Shown here in pieces: positions 9,406 through 19,072 of a stretch of 42,113 bases of DNA (its first letter is position 1; each line of letters starts with the position of its first letter). The stretch comes from Clostridia bacterium (GTDB taxonomy: Bacteria > Bacillota > Clostridia > Peptostreptococcales > Caminicellaceae), in assembly GCA_028278115.1 (NCBI GenBank), contig JANQEZ010000274.1, forward strand, positions 1-42,113, in the 5' to 3' direction. Under the pieces are notes generated by a model. The model made no database searches. It saw nothing but the letters and a program-made list of their open reading frames with translations, and was not told where the DNA came from. The position numbers were made by a program, and so were the translations under genes.

Positions 9406-9846
9406 ATGAGTACTCCTATATCTAGAGTTCAAGAGATTTTAGATGTTTTAATAAGTCAAGACACAGTGTTTACAAGTTCCGATATTCCCCTATCCTTTTG
9501 TAAAGCTGGTGTTATCCAAGCTAGTATAGCACTAAAAAAAGACTTTCCTATGAGAATAACTACTGATGAACAGAGCAATGAAATTATTGAAATTGATGCA
9601 GAAATAAGTGATAAAGAAATCTATCTTGCTAGTCTATATGCCTATAGAAACTATGCTGTAAAAGAACACGACACAATGAGAATGAAAGCAATAAATTTTA
9701 AAACCATATCATTTGCGGTCACTGGACTCACGGAAAGAGCAAAGGCAACTATGAGAATAGTTTGGTGGTGTGACCAAGAGCTAGAAAGAGTTCTTGCAGA
9801 CCTACAACCGACAGTGGGAATTGCTACTAGAATGGTTGGTGATTAA
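9406..9846 (+). CDS. Head-tail connector-like protein
   Basis: Position between capsid and tail genes. Confidence 0.45.
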   Translation: MSTPISRVQEILDVLISQDTVFTSSDIPLSFCKAGVIQASIALKKDFPMRITTDEQSNEIIEIDAEISDKEIYLASLYAYRNYAVKEHDTMRMKAINFKTISFAVTGLTERAKATMRIVWWCDQELERVLADLQPTVGIATRMVGD

Positions 9847-9847
9847 T

Positions 9848-10039
9848 GTGGTGAATAAATCTAAATTTAGCTCACTTGAAGAAAGGTTAAAGTACCTTTC
9901 CAATAAAACATTTTCGGTTATTGAACTTATTGAAGTTGCTGGAATTTCAGAGCAGAGCTTTAAATTAATACGAAAAAAGCTCCTTGATATCGGAAACGAC
10001 ATTAAGAGACTAGAAGATGATTATAGGGTAGGTGAATAA
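9848..10039 (+). CDS. Small hypothetical phage protein (GTG start)
   Basis: GTG GTG AAT AAA in frame with the 10039 stop and directly after the previous stop; longer track start (9794) overlaps the upstream gene. Confidence 0.5.
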   Translation: MVNKSKFSSLEERLKYLSNKTFSVIELIEVAGISEQSFKLIRKKLLDIGNDIKRLEDDYRVGE

Positions 10040-10040
10040 G

Positions 10041-10685
10041 ATGGCTGAAAACCTTATTCCCACTAATGCTTTTGACTTACCTATAGATGAAGTCAAGGGC
10101 TATGTCAGCGATATGATGTCTCAAATGGGTCAAAATGCTACTGTTGATATTGTTCCATCAAAAGTCATGGTAGCAGATTTAGAAAGAGCATATAGTAATC
10201 TTCAACAAAGCATGAAAAGAATTATTTTTCTTTATGATACTGTAGTCAAGCGTGGTTCTAGGATCGAATTTGTCGATGAAGTAGAAAGAAATATTGCGAT
10301 TGTTTTTACTAATCCAAATGATGATATTGTAAACAAATCAGCTAAAATCTTAATATGCAATTCAAAACCCAAGTTCACTAGAAAAACAGAAACATATATT
10401 ACTGACCCAATATCCCCTAATTTTGGTGATATTATCACAAACACTGGCACTCCACGGATTCAGTATTTTGACGGGTTTATAGAGAGATTAAGTGCTAAAG
10501 AAAAGCAGTATGATGTTGGATTATTGCATGATGCCATATTGAGATTCATAACCTTTGAGGGTTCAGATATACAGCTTGATGATATAGTCGAATTTAGGAA
10601 TAAGTCTTACAGAGTTATAGATGTTGATGATATTACAGAGGGAATTTTAGTGATACAGCTTGCTAATGTAAGGACTTCACAATGA
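10041..10685 (+). CDS. Phage head-tail joining-type protein
   Basis: Position; ATG at 10041 (alternative GTG at 10032). Confidence 0.45.
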   Translation: MAENLIPTNAFDLPIDEVKGYVSDMMSQMGQNATVDIVPSKVMVADLERAYSNLQQSMKRIIFLYDTVVKRGSRIEFVDEVERNIAIVFTNPNDDIVNKSAKILICNSKPKFTRKTETYITDPISPNFGDIITNTGTPRIQYFDGFIERLSAKEKQYDVGLLHDAILRFITFEGSDIQLDDIVEFRNKSYRVIDVDDITEGILVIQLANVRTSQ

Positions 10686-11293
10686 TTCGGAATAATTTTG
10701 GTATCTATATGGATACGGAGAAGATGATGGAAGATTTAATTTTGGCCTTTGTTTCTACTATAGAAATTCTATCTGATAACCTAGCAGCTCAAATGAAATC
10801 TAGGGCTAAAGACAGTGTTGTTTCCAGCAGTATACGAAAAGAAATAATCTGGGAAGGCTTTAATTACATTGAGTTCTTAGTAGGTAGTGATCATTGGAAG
10901 GCTTTTTTAGATAACTATGGTACTGGCTCTATGATGGCAGATGTCTCTAAGAATCCTTATCTTAGTGAGTATAAAGAAAATTATTGGCACAGCAACAGAC
11001 CTTCTAGTGCTATTACTGGTCGAGGGCAAGGTAAGTATACTATTCCAGATTGGGAGTCTGGGGATGGCTACATTACTAGAGAATCTAGTGGTGTTTTAAA
11101 GGGTGTAAACCTTGAAAAAGTCTCAGTTGGCAATAGTCAGGGCAAATACAATCTTAGAGCACAACCACAAAAACCTTCTTTTTTCATAGAAAATTCAATG
11201 GCATTTGTTGAAAAACAATTCAATGAAGAATTAATGAGAGTTTATGAAAACTTTCCATTTCATAAATATATCAAGGGAGGGCAATCAAGATGA
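10682..11293 (+). CDS. HK97 gp10-like tail protein
   Basis: Position and pattern; overlaps the preceding stop. Confidence 0.5.
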   Translation: MIRNNFGIYMDTEKMMEDLILAFVSTIEILSDNLAAQMKSRAKDSVVSSSIRKEIIWEGFNYIEFLVGSDHWKAFLDNYGTGSMMADVSKNPYLSEYKENYWHSNRPSSAITGRGQGKYTIPDWESGDGYITRESSGVLKGVNLEKVSVGNSQGKYNLRAQPQKPSFFIENSMAFVEKQFNEELMRVYENFPFHKYIKGGQSR

Positions 11294-11721
11294 GACTAAA
11301 GGATATTGCTGTAGGTGTCTTTGCAAAACTGGCAACAGACAATGAGCTACTTCAATTAATGGAAGTTCCCTCCAGTTCATTAGATGATATCAGAAATCAA
11401 ATCATTGAAGATAAATACCCAAACGACCTAGTTAAAACAAATTTAACAAGGTTATGTGTTTATGAAACACCTACAAGTAAGTCCCCCTTCTCTCCTATTG
11501 AAAAAAGTTTTATACAGATAGATATTTACGTTACAAAAGAAAAAAACAAGATAGATAGAAGGGTTTTACTATTAGCTAACCAGCTATTTAAACTTCTTCA
11601 CAAAGCCAATATAAACGGTTATGGATTAGAATATTACAATCGGCTTCCTAACTTGCCTAGCGATAATAAAGAATGGGTAAAGTATGGAGTCGTTTTTAGT
11701 TATGCGAATATAGTTATTTAA
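11290..11721 (+). CDS. Tail completion-like protein
   Basis: Position upstream of major tail protein; overlapping start. Confidence 0.5.
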   Translation: MRLKDIAVGVFAKLATDNELLQLMEVPSSSLDDIRNQIIEDKYPNDLVKTNLTRLCVYETPTSKSPFSPIEKSFIQIDIYVTKEKNKIDRRVLLLANQLFKLLHKANINGYGLEYYNRLPNLPSDNKEWVKYGVVFSYANIVI

Positions 11722-11741
11722 TAGCTTAGGAGGGATAAATA

Positions 11742-12494
11742 ATGAAGCAAATCTTATATGGTGTTGGTAAATCTGTTTTAAGGGATTATACCAATAGAAA
11801 ATCAATAGTTGCTCTATCAAAACTAAAGGACGTTTCTATCAATTTCACAAACGATGAAGAACCTATCACTGGTGGAGACGACCCTTATCCAATTGCATAC
11901 TTTAGCAAAGATAAGGCTATTTCAGTAACAGCTACAAATGCTTTATTTGATATGAAAATGCTAAAGGCTACTCAAGGGGCAGATATCCAAATAGGACAAG
12001 TTGTAATGACTGAAATTATTGAAGCAGAAATTCCTTCTAATGGAATAATTACCCTTGATTATAAACCACTTGCTGATACAACAACCATTGATGGATACAC
12101 AGAGGTTTTAGATGAGCTAAGTCTTGCAGCCGGGAAATTCTTTGTTGATACCACAAATGACCAAATCAAATTTGATACTTCTGATGCTGGGAAAGTCATT
12201 GAAGGTATCTATGATAGAAACTCTGGGAATAATGCTTCAACAACAAGTATCTTAAAAGATACTCTAGCAAAGCCCTTTGAGTTCATTCACAGAATCCCAG
12301 TATATGATGAAAATACTCAAGTCGTTGGTCAAGCTCAGTTAACAATTTATAAAGCTAAAGCAAATGGTAACTTTGAGTTTAACATGACACCACAAACAGC
12401 TTATGCACCAAAAATTGAACTAAAGGCATTAGACCCAAAACGTTCTGACAAGAAGCTTTGGGATTTTATAATTGACCCTGTAACTTCTTCATAA
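11742..12494 (+). CDS. Major tail (tube) protein
   Basis: Position, size, beta-rich composition. Confidence 0.65.
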   Translation: MKQILYGVGKSVLRDYTNRKSIVALSKLKDVSINFTNDEEPITGGDDPYPIAYFSKDKAISVTATNALFDMKMLKATQGADIQIGQVVMTEIIEAEIPSNGIITLDYKPLADTTTIDGYTEVLDELSLAAGKFFVDTTNDQIKFDTSDAGKVIEGIYDRNSGNNASTTSILKDTLAKPFEFIHRIPVYDENTQVVGQAQLTIYKAKANGNFEFNMTPQTAYAPKIELKALDPKRSDKKLWDFIIDPVTSS

Positions 12495-12513
12495 ATTTGA
12501 ACACCGTGTTCCT

Positions 12514-12557
12514 AAGTAGATGAGTCGGGAGTATTCTCCCCTCCCCTACTTTTTTTT
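12514..12557 (+). terminator. Candidate intrinsic terminator after the major tail protein
   Basis: GTAG..GGGAG-TATT-CTCCC..CCTAC followed by a T-run. Confidence 0.55.
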
Positions 12558-12577
12558 ATTACATCTTACTAAAAGGA

Positions 12578-12973
12578 GTGGTGATACAAGGGATGGTTAA
12601 AAAAACAGTTAAAGAGCAATTTAAAGACTTAGATATGATGGTTGGTAACGGACAAGTTATAGATAGCTTTACAGATAAAAAATCAAGAGTTATTCACCCT
12701 ATTCCACTAAAAAACTTTAGTGACTTTATGGAAAATATCTCAATAATCAATTTTGAAAAGCTTTGGGTGAACTTCTTACAAGAAGAATCAACTAAGGCCG
12801 TTACAAAGGTAATTGAAATGTCATTTAAAGATGAGAAACTTAACGCTCTTATGGAAGTAATTAATGCAAAAAACTATCCAGAAATAATTAAGAAAATTAT
12901 TGCCCTAAACGGTATTGAGATAAACGACAAACCAAGTGCTGGCAAAGGGAGCTCTGACACGCAGGGGGAGTAG
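12578..12973 (+). CDS. Tail assembly chaperone (gpG-like)
   Basis: Small ORF between tail tube and tape measure; RBS AAGGAG; GTG or ATG(12593) start. Confidence 0.65.
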   Translation: MVIQGMVKKTVKEQFKDLDMMVGNGQVIDSFTDKKSRVIHPIPLKNFSDFMENISIINFEKLWVNFLQEESTKAVTKVIEMSFKDEKLNALMEVINAKNYPEIIKKIIALNGIEINDKPSAGKGSSDTQGE

Positions 12974-13239
12974 GTTTTAGTCAAGGGATAACAACTATAT
13001 TAACCTATACTTCCCTTGACTTAAATCAAATCAAAGAACTTAGCTTCCTGCAATACAAAGAAATAATTTCTGGGATATCTAGAAAAATGGGCTGGGACAT
13101 TCATTTAAGTGTTCTTAGCGTTAGTGGTGAGCTTAATAATGAGCTGAATCCACTTTATGGCGAATCTAGCAAAACTGAAAATAGGGTTTTAACTATGGCT
13201 GATGCTATGGCACTACAAGAAATGGCTAAAAAGGGATAG
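12578..13239 (+). CDS. Tail assembly chaperone -1 frameshift product (gpGT-like)
   Basis: The -1 frame is open from 12958 to TAG at 13237-13239 with no good start; G5 run CAG GGG GAG TAG at the end of the 0-frame ORF allows GGG to GGG slippage. Confidence 0.6.
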
Positions 13240-13276
13240 GTTAAGATAGGCACTCTTACCTATCCCCCTTTTTTTT
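13233..13276 (+). terminator. Candidate intrinsic terminator overlapping the frameshift ORF stop
   Basis: GGGATAGG ... CCTATCCC then T8. Confidence 0.6.
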
Positions 13277-13296
13277 GTATAAGGAGGGAAAGGTCA

Positions 13297-16200
13297 ATGT
13301 CAGATATGAAGTTAATTGGTAAACTAGGTCTTAACCTTACCCAATTACAAAAAGATATCAAAACTATGGAGAGTCTTATTAATGATGCCGACAAGCACGC
13401 TAAAAAATTAGGAGATTCTTGGTCTAAGGCAGTAAATAAAATGAATAAGGCTTTTAAAAATTATCCGATTAATGATTTTACTAAGACTTTAGCAAAATTT
13501 GAGCAAACCCAGACTAAAAGCCTACAAAAAATGGCTAAAGATAAAGATAGATTTAGATTAGCTGAACAACGCAAAGATCAGAAACATCAAAATCGTATGC
13601 TTATTGATATGATGAAGGCTAGAGCACAAATTCAAAGGTCTGAGGAAAAACATCAACTATCTCTTTCCAGAATGAGAGAAAGATATCAGCGACAAGACCT
13701 TTTTGATAGAAGAAAGCATTTTCAATCACTAGAAAGACTTGAAAGCCAATATCAAAACCCTTTAGGTAGAAGAACTAACTCTTTAATTGATTATGCTGTT
13801 GCTTCTACTGCCATTTATGGGGCTATTAGAGCTTTCAAGGAAGTAATAAAAGTGAATAAGGAATTTGAAAAGGAACAAGTAAACCTTAAGCGTGTTCTTA
13901 AGGCCACCCAGGACGAAATGATGATGTTAAAGGATATTACCTTTGATATCGCTAAAGCCACTGGTAATGTTACAAAGGATATTCAAGCTATTGAAAACCT
14001 ATGGATTCGTACAGGCAGACAGAGCCTTGATGAATTGAAAGAACTAACAGAAATTACATCCATAGGACTAAATACAGCACAATTTAAAGATGCTGGAGAA
14101 TCCGTTGCCTTTCTTAATGGTGCTATTAATCAAATGGCTAATGGAGACTGGACTAAGGCTAAAGAAATACTTGATAGCTGGGCTAAGACAGCCGACAATA
14201 CTGCTGTTAAAGCAACGGAGGATTTAGCACAGGTTATTTCCAGAACTGGCTCACAGGCTAAACAACTGGATTTAACCTTCCATGATTTAAACGCAATAAC
14301 TTCTATTCTTGCTGAACGTATGGCTATTGATGGGAAGAAAATCGGTACATCTATGAAAACCATTTTTGCTAGAATATCTGACCCCAGCAAGTATAAAGTG
14401 CTAAAGGAATATGGTGTAGATGTGTTTAAAGAAGGAACAAAGGAAATGAAGGGCTTTGTCGATATCATGAATGAATTAACTGCCAAGTATAAAGAGTTTA
14501 GCGAAGCTGGAAATGACCAAGCAATTAACAACATGTTTAAGGCTTTAGGAGGAACTAGAAGGCGTGACATTATAAGTAATCTTATTGATGGTTGGGATAC
14601 CTATGAAGAAAAGGTTAAGATATCTTTAGATTCTACTGGCTATGCTATGGAACAAAACAAAAAAATAATGGAGACATTTGATAAACAAGTAGAAGTCTTA
14701 AAGGTTACACTTGCTGAGTTAGCCCTTACTATTGGAGAAAGTGGGCTTATGCCAGCTATGGAGGGTCTTGTTACTGGTACTTCTGGAGCTGTTAATTGGT
14801 TCAATGAGCTTAACCCACATGTTAGAAATACAGTTGTTGTTATTGTTGAGCTTCTGGTTGCCTTTGGAGCTCTAAACATAGCATTGAAAAAATTTGGTAA
14901 GGTAAGTATTCTTGAAGGTATCTTTGGAGCAATACAAAAGTACACATCTACAATAGACATAAGTAAAAACACTAAAGCGTTTGAATATCTAAACAGTACT
15001 CTAAAGGAAGGTATTTTAACAAATAGGCAAATGGGTAAAGTTGTTATGTATCTAAATGGAAATCTTAGGGTAAGCCAGTTAACAACCCAGGAGCTTACAG
15101 TTGCTAGAAATGCTCAAACCCTTGCAACCTACACAGCGACAAATGCCACTAAAGTCCTAAATATAGCTGTTAGTGCTTCATTGATAATTATTCCTATATT
15201 AATAGGTACTATTATGACTTGGAAGCAATCTCAAGAAGAATTAAAACGTAAAACCCTAGAAAGCATTAAGACTCAAAGGGAAGAAATTGAGACTGTTGAG
15301 GATTTAATTGGAGAATATGAGAACTTAACTGCTAAGTCTAAAATATTAGGTGGAGCTACTAAGCTTACTGCTGATGAAAGAAAAAAACTTACTGAAATTG
15401 AAGAAAGGTTTGCAGAAATATATCCTAAAACCGTTGAAGGAATCAATGCACAAAACAATGCCTATACTACTCAATTAGGGCTTGTGAAGCAACTCACAGA
15501 AGAAAAGAAAAAAGCCCTTTTACAAGAGACAGAAGTATTTATTTTAGCCAATCAGAGCGAATACGAAAGAGCTCAAAAGAAAATTAAGAGCTATACTCAA
15601 AAATTTGATACTGCTGAGGAGTATCTAACATATAGCTCTAAGGGTGTAGAATATAAACCCAGCGAAGAAAAAATCGCTGAATACAGGCAAAAGCTACTTA
15701 ATAAAATTCAAGATGAGACAGAATTTGTGGAAGAATATCAAAATAAACTCCAATTGTTGGATGAATTGAAAAATGCCTTATCCGGTGGGTCAAATAAAAA
15801 GCAACTTGATTCAAAAAGTAATATCCCTGTAAATTCACAAGTCAATCCATACGACCCAGAAGATTTTACAAATATTTTAAATAGCTTAAAGCATGAATAT
15901 AATATGGACAGGCTTACCAAAGATGAATATGCTAATAAGTTGGCAGAAGTCCTAGAAGAATACCAATACGACCTTGAACAAAAAGATACTTGGGCCATTG
16001 AAGAACAAATTCACAATCTTAGAAAGCCGACTTCTTCCGGGCGTATTAATAATGAAGATTTACCAAAGGGTCTTCTTGCTATGATGAACACTTTAGAACA
16101 TGAGTTTAAAATGGAAAAGATCAATAGTGATGAATATTCAGCAAAGCTTCAAGCTGCTCTAGGAAAATATAGAAAACAATTAAACCAAGCTACAATTTGG

Positions 16201-17937
16201 AATATTGAAGAAAAGATATTCAGCTTGAGAAAATCTTCAAAGACTAATGAAATGAATATTGATTACAACGCTTTTAAAGAATCAATCAATACTTTGACCC
16301 ATGAGCTTAATTTACTTGATAAACAACAGCAATTACTTGAATCTACAGGACAAAATCAAGCTCAAATATTTTCTATAATTAAACGAAAAATAGAAAATTA
16401 CACAGTTGTTCAACAGGAGCTTAACAGCACTAGCCAACAGTATTCACAGCTTTTGGATGATATAGATTCTAGAATCAATCAGTTAGACCCTTCAACTACC
16501 AATTATGATAAGACCGTTGAGAAATTATTATCTGATAAGAGAAAGCTTACTGATGAAATCAGAAGCAACTCACTTGCAATTCTTGAGTATCAGTTTGCCA
16601 TCGAAAAGGCTAAGGCTCAAATAGAAGATTATATCTCCCACACCCTTAATCGCTCATATGAACTAATCAGAGAACTAGCCTATACCGACCTAGAAGCAAA
16701 GCACGATAAACAAATTCAAAGACTTGAGAAGGAAAGTAAAAAGGCACTGGATGTTATTAATGATAGGATAAGAGCTAAAGAAAAAGAAATAGAGCTGTTG
16801 GATGAACAAATTAAGCAACAGGAATATTTAAACACTATAGCTGAAATTAATGAAGAAATTGAAGACGTCAAGGCAGACACACGCTTTGCCTATATTGATG
16901 AAGTAACTGGCAAAGAAGTTTACACCTATGATAGAGCTAAGGTCAAAGAACTTGAAAAAAGGCTTGCAGAGGAAGAACTAAAGGAGCAACAAAATCAAAA
17001 CAAGAAAAAGTTAGAAGAAGATTTAGAAGTTCTAAAGGACAAGTACAATCAAAAGAGCCGCCATTATGATAATGAGCTAAATGACTTAAGATATCACCAT
17101 GAAAAAGAAATGAAATACTTTAATGATTTCTGGGAAGAAAAATTGGAATCAGAAAAAATTAAGCAAGAAACCATGAGACTAATCGAGAAAGAAGGCTATA
17201 CTAATGCCCTTCTTATTGCAGAGACTTTCTTTGGTGATATGGCTAGGGAATATGATGGTTATACTCAAGTCTCTTATGAGAAGGGAAAATCTATTACTGA
17301 CGCTCTAGGTGAAGGATTATTTGAAAGCTTAGATAGTATTTTAAATGATTATAGTAAGAAGTTGCTTGGTGTATCAAGGGGTATATCTAGCTCCCGTGGT
17401 GGTTCTGGTAGCTCTAGCTCTAACAGGAATAATAGATGGTCAGATAAACAAGACGAAGCCCATAAGTCAGCAAACGATTCAAGGGATAAGCTTGAGGATT
17501 GGGGTTATGGTCAAGGCTCAAAGGACATAAGCTCCCACGACTATAAGGGGGCTAAAGAATGGTACGATAAATATGTTAAGGATAGAGAAAATTTATCTGA
17601 TAACGTTAAGGACGAATTTAAAAATATAGTAGACCAAAAGAAAAAATGGGAAAGTGAATATCACACTGGAGGTTTCGTTGGAGGAAAAGCTTTAAATCCT
17701 AGACATGAAGAAATTGCAAAAATGCTAAAGGGTGAACTTGTTCTAACTCCTCAAACACTTGATAGGCTAAGTTTTACATTGCCACGAATGACCTATAGCA
17801 CAGTTTCAAATCCACAAAGCCCAAGCACACAGCCAGAAACAATCAGGCCAATAGCAATTTATATTCAAAACCTTACCCCTTCTGATTTCGACAATTTCAT
17901 GCGTAGCATAGAGCCCTATGTAAGTTCTCATAAATAA
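13297..17937 (+). CDS. Tail tape measure protein (1546 aa)
   Basis: Length, coiled coils, TP901-type tape-measure core, hydrophobic segment; largest ORF after the chaperone. Confidence 0.9.
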   Translation: MSDMKLIGKLGLNLTQLQKDIKTMESLINDADKHAKKLGDSWSKAVNKMNKAFKNYPINDFTKTLAKFEQTQTKSLQKMAKDKDRFRLAEQRKDQKHQNRMLIDMMKARAQIQRSEEKHQLSLSRMRERYQRQDLFDRRKHFQSLERLESQYQNPLGRRTNSLIDYAVASTAIYGAIRAFKEVIKVNKEFEKEQVNLKRVLKATQDEMMMLKDITFDIAKATGNVTKDIQAIENLWIRTGRQSLDELKELTEITSIGLNTAQFKDAGESVAFLNGAINQMANGDWTKAKEILDSWAKTADNTAVKATEDLAQVISRTGSQAKQLDLTFHDLNAITSILAERMAIDGKKIGTSMKTIFARISDPSKYKVLKEYGVDVFKEGTKEMKGFVDIMNELTAKYKEFSEAGNDQAINNMFKALGGTRRRDIISNLIDGWDTYEEKVKISLDSTGYAMEQNKKIMETFDKQVEVLKVTLAELALTIGESGLMPAMEGLVTGTSGAVNWFNELNPHVRNTVVVIVELLVAFGALNIALKKFGKVSILEGIFGAIQKYTSTIDISKNTKAFEYLNSTLKEGILTNRQMGKVVMYLNGNLRVSQLTTQELTVARNAQTLATYTATNATKVLNIAVSASLIIIPILIGTIMTWKQSQEELKRKTLESIKTQREEIETVEDLIGEYENLTAKSKILGGATKLTADERKKLTEIEERFAEIYPKTVEGINAQNNAYTTQLGLVKQLTEEKKKALLQETEVFILANQSEYERAQKKIKSYTQKFDTAEEYLTYSSKGVEYKPSEEKIAEYRQKLLNKIQDETEFVEEYQNKLQLLDELKNALSGGSNKKQLDSKSNIPVNSQVNPYDPEDFTNILNSLKHEYNMDRLTKDEYANKLAEVLEEYQYDLEQKDTWAIEEQIHNLRKPTSSGRINNEDLPKGLLAMMNTLEHEFKMEKINSDEYSAKLQAALGKYRKQLNQATIWNIEEKIFSLRKSSKTNEMNIDYNAFKESINTLTHELNLLDKQQQLLESTGQNQAQIFSIIKRKIENYTVVQQELNSTSQQYSQLLDDIDSRINQLDPSTTNYDKTVEKLLSDKRKLTDEIRSNSLAILEYQFAIEKAKAQIEDYISHTLNRSYELIRELAYTDLEAKHDKQIQRLEKESKKALDVINDRIRAKEKEIELLDEQIKQQEYLNTIAEINEEIEDVKADTRFAYIDEVTGKEVYTYDRAKVKELEKRLAEEELKEQQNQNKKKLEEDLEVLKDKYNQKSRHYDNELNDLRYHHEKEMKYFNDFWEEKLESEKIKQETMRLIEKEGYTNALLIAETFFGDMAREYDGYTQVSYEKGKSITDALGEGLFESLDSILNDYSKKLLGVSRGISSSRGGSGSSSSNRNNRWSDKQDEAHKSANDSRDKLEDWGYGQGSKDISSHDYKGAKEWYDKYVKDRENLSDNVKDEFKNIVDQKKKWESEYHTGGFVGGKALNPRHEEIAKMLKGELVLTPQTLDRLSFTLPRMTYSTVSNPQSPSTQPETIRPIAIYIQNLTPSDFDNFMRSIEPYVSSHK

Positions 17938-17946
17938 ATCTATCAG

Positions 17947-17995
17947 CAACCTATGAACACGGTGTTTTTATTCATGGGTTGTTATTCTTTTTTTT
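17947..17995 (+). terminator. Intrinsic terminator after the tape measure gene
   Basis: CAACCTATGAA / TTCATGGGTTG stem (11 bp with one G-T), then T-rich tract. Confidence 0.7.
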
Positions 17996-18051
17996 GGTTG
18001 TTTTTTCTTTAACTTATCGACATATAATTGTGACACTAAGGGAGCGATTTT

Positions 18052-19071
18052 ATGATACTAAAACCTACAAATATTTCACCGAATAATCTTTCTTATCCTA
18101 GTTCAGCCCCTATAGAAGTAACTTGGGCCAATAATGGCGATACTATGATGGCCTTTGAAATCAATATAGAAAAAAATTCAGATGGAACACAGGTTTTTAA
18201 CTCAACTAAAATAAGCTCTTACACTCCAAAATACACTATTCCTGTCAACACATTAACGGATGGTGTAGAATATCGCTTTACTATTAAAGTCTTTAACAAT
18301 GTAGATGCTAGTGTTGTATCTGATTATAAGGTGTTTAGATGTAGCAGTAAGCCAACTGTTACTATCCCTAATGATGGCTTCATTAGAAACCAAGTTGCTA
18401 CTATTTCAGCAACATACAGTCAAAGCGAAGGTGTGGGGCTTAAATGTTATAAATTCATTTTATATGATGAGTTTGATAATATTCTTGAACAAAGCAATTA
18501 CATTTATAACAGCAATCTAATCTATACCTTTGCCTACAAGTTAAATGACAATGCTACTTATAAATTTGAGTGTGTTGCTATATCAGATTTAGATGTGCTA
18601 GGTAGTTCTGGAGCTATTCCCTTAATAGCAGACTATATCCCCCCACAGGTTAAGTTTAATCTTGGTGCTCAATCCTTTACAGATAAGCCATATGTAAGAC
18701 TTGAGTGGACAACTGTTAGAATAGTTGGAGAGACTACAGGAATTACTTTATATGATGTTCAAAACAACAAATTAGATGTTACACAAGGTTCTGTTTTTTT
18801 TGATGAGGGTTTTACCTTAAATGGTAATTTTAGTTTGAGACTATGGTTTGAAAATCCAAGCACAAATGTTGATTTAATTGAAGTTGCTGGCACTAACGGA
18901 ACTATAGTTATTAGATTTTATGATAATAAATTTCATGCCTTTAAAAATATTGCTGGAATTACAATTCATGTTGCTACCAACACCCTCCTCCCATTTACAG
19001 CCACAGATAAAATATTTTTATGTTTAGAGCAAATAGGTAAAAATTTAAATTTAACAAGTGAGGTGATTTAG
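18052..19071 (+). CDS. Tail/baseplate protein with Fn3-like N-terminus
   Basis: PTNISPNNLSYPSSAPIEVTW...YTIPVNTLTDGVEYRFTIKVFN Fn3-like pattern. Confidence 0.5.
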   Translation: MILKPTNISPNNLSYPSSAPIEVTWANNGDTMMAFEINIEKNSDGTQVFNSTKISSYTPKYTIPVNTLTDGVEYRFTIKVFNNVDASVVSDYKVFRCSSKPTVTIPNDGFIRNQVATISATYSQSEGVGLKCYKFILYDEFDNILEQSNYIYNSNLIYTFAYKLNDNATYKFECVAISDLDVLGSSGAIPLIADYIPPQVKFNLGAQSFTDKPYVRLEWTTVRIVGETTGITLYDVQNNKLDVTQGSVFFDEGFTLNGNFSLRLWFENPSTNVDLIEVAGTNGTIVIRFYDNKFHAFKNIAGITIHVATNTLLPFTATDKIFLCLEQIGKNLNLTSEVI

Positions 19072-19072
19072 G

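Noticed and set aside
14130-14570. 146-aa and other reverse ORFs inside the tape measure gene
   Set aside because: Antisense shadows within a clear long coding gene; no family-like features.
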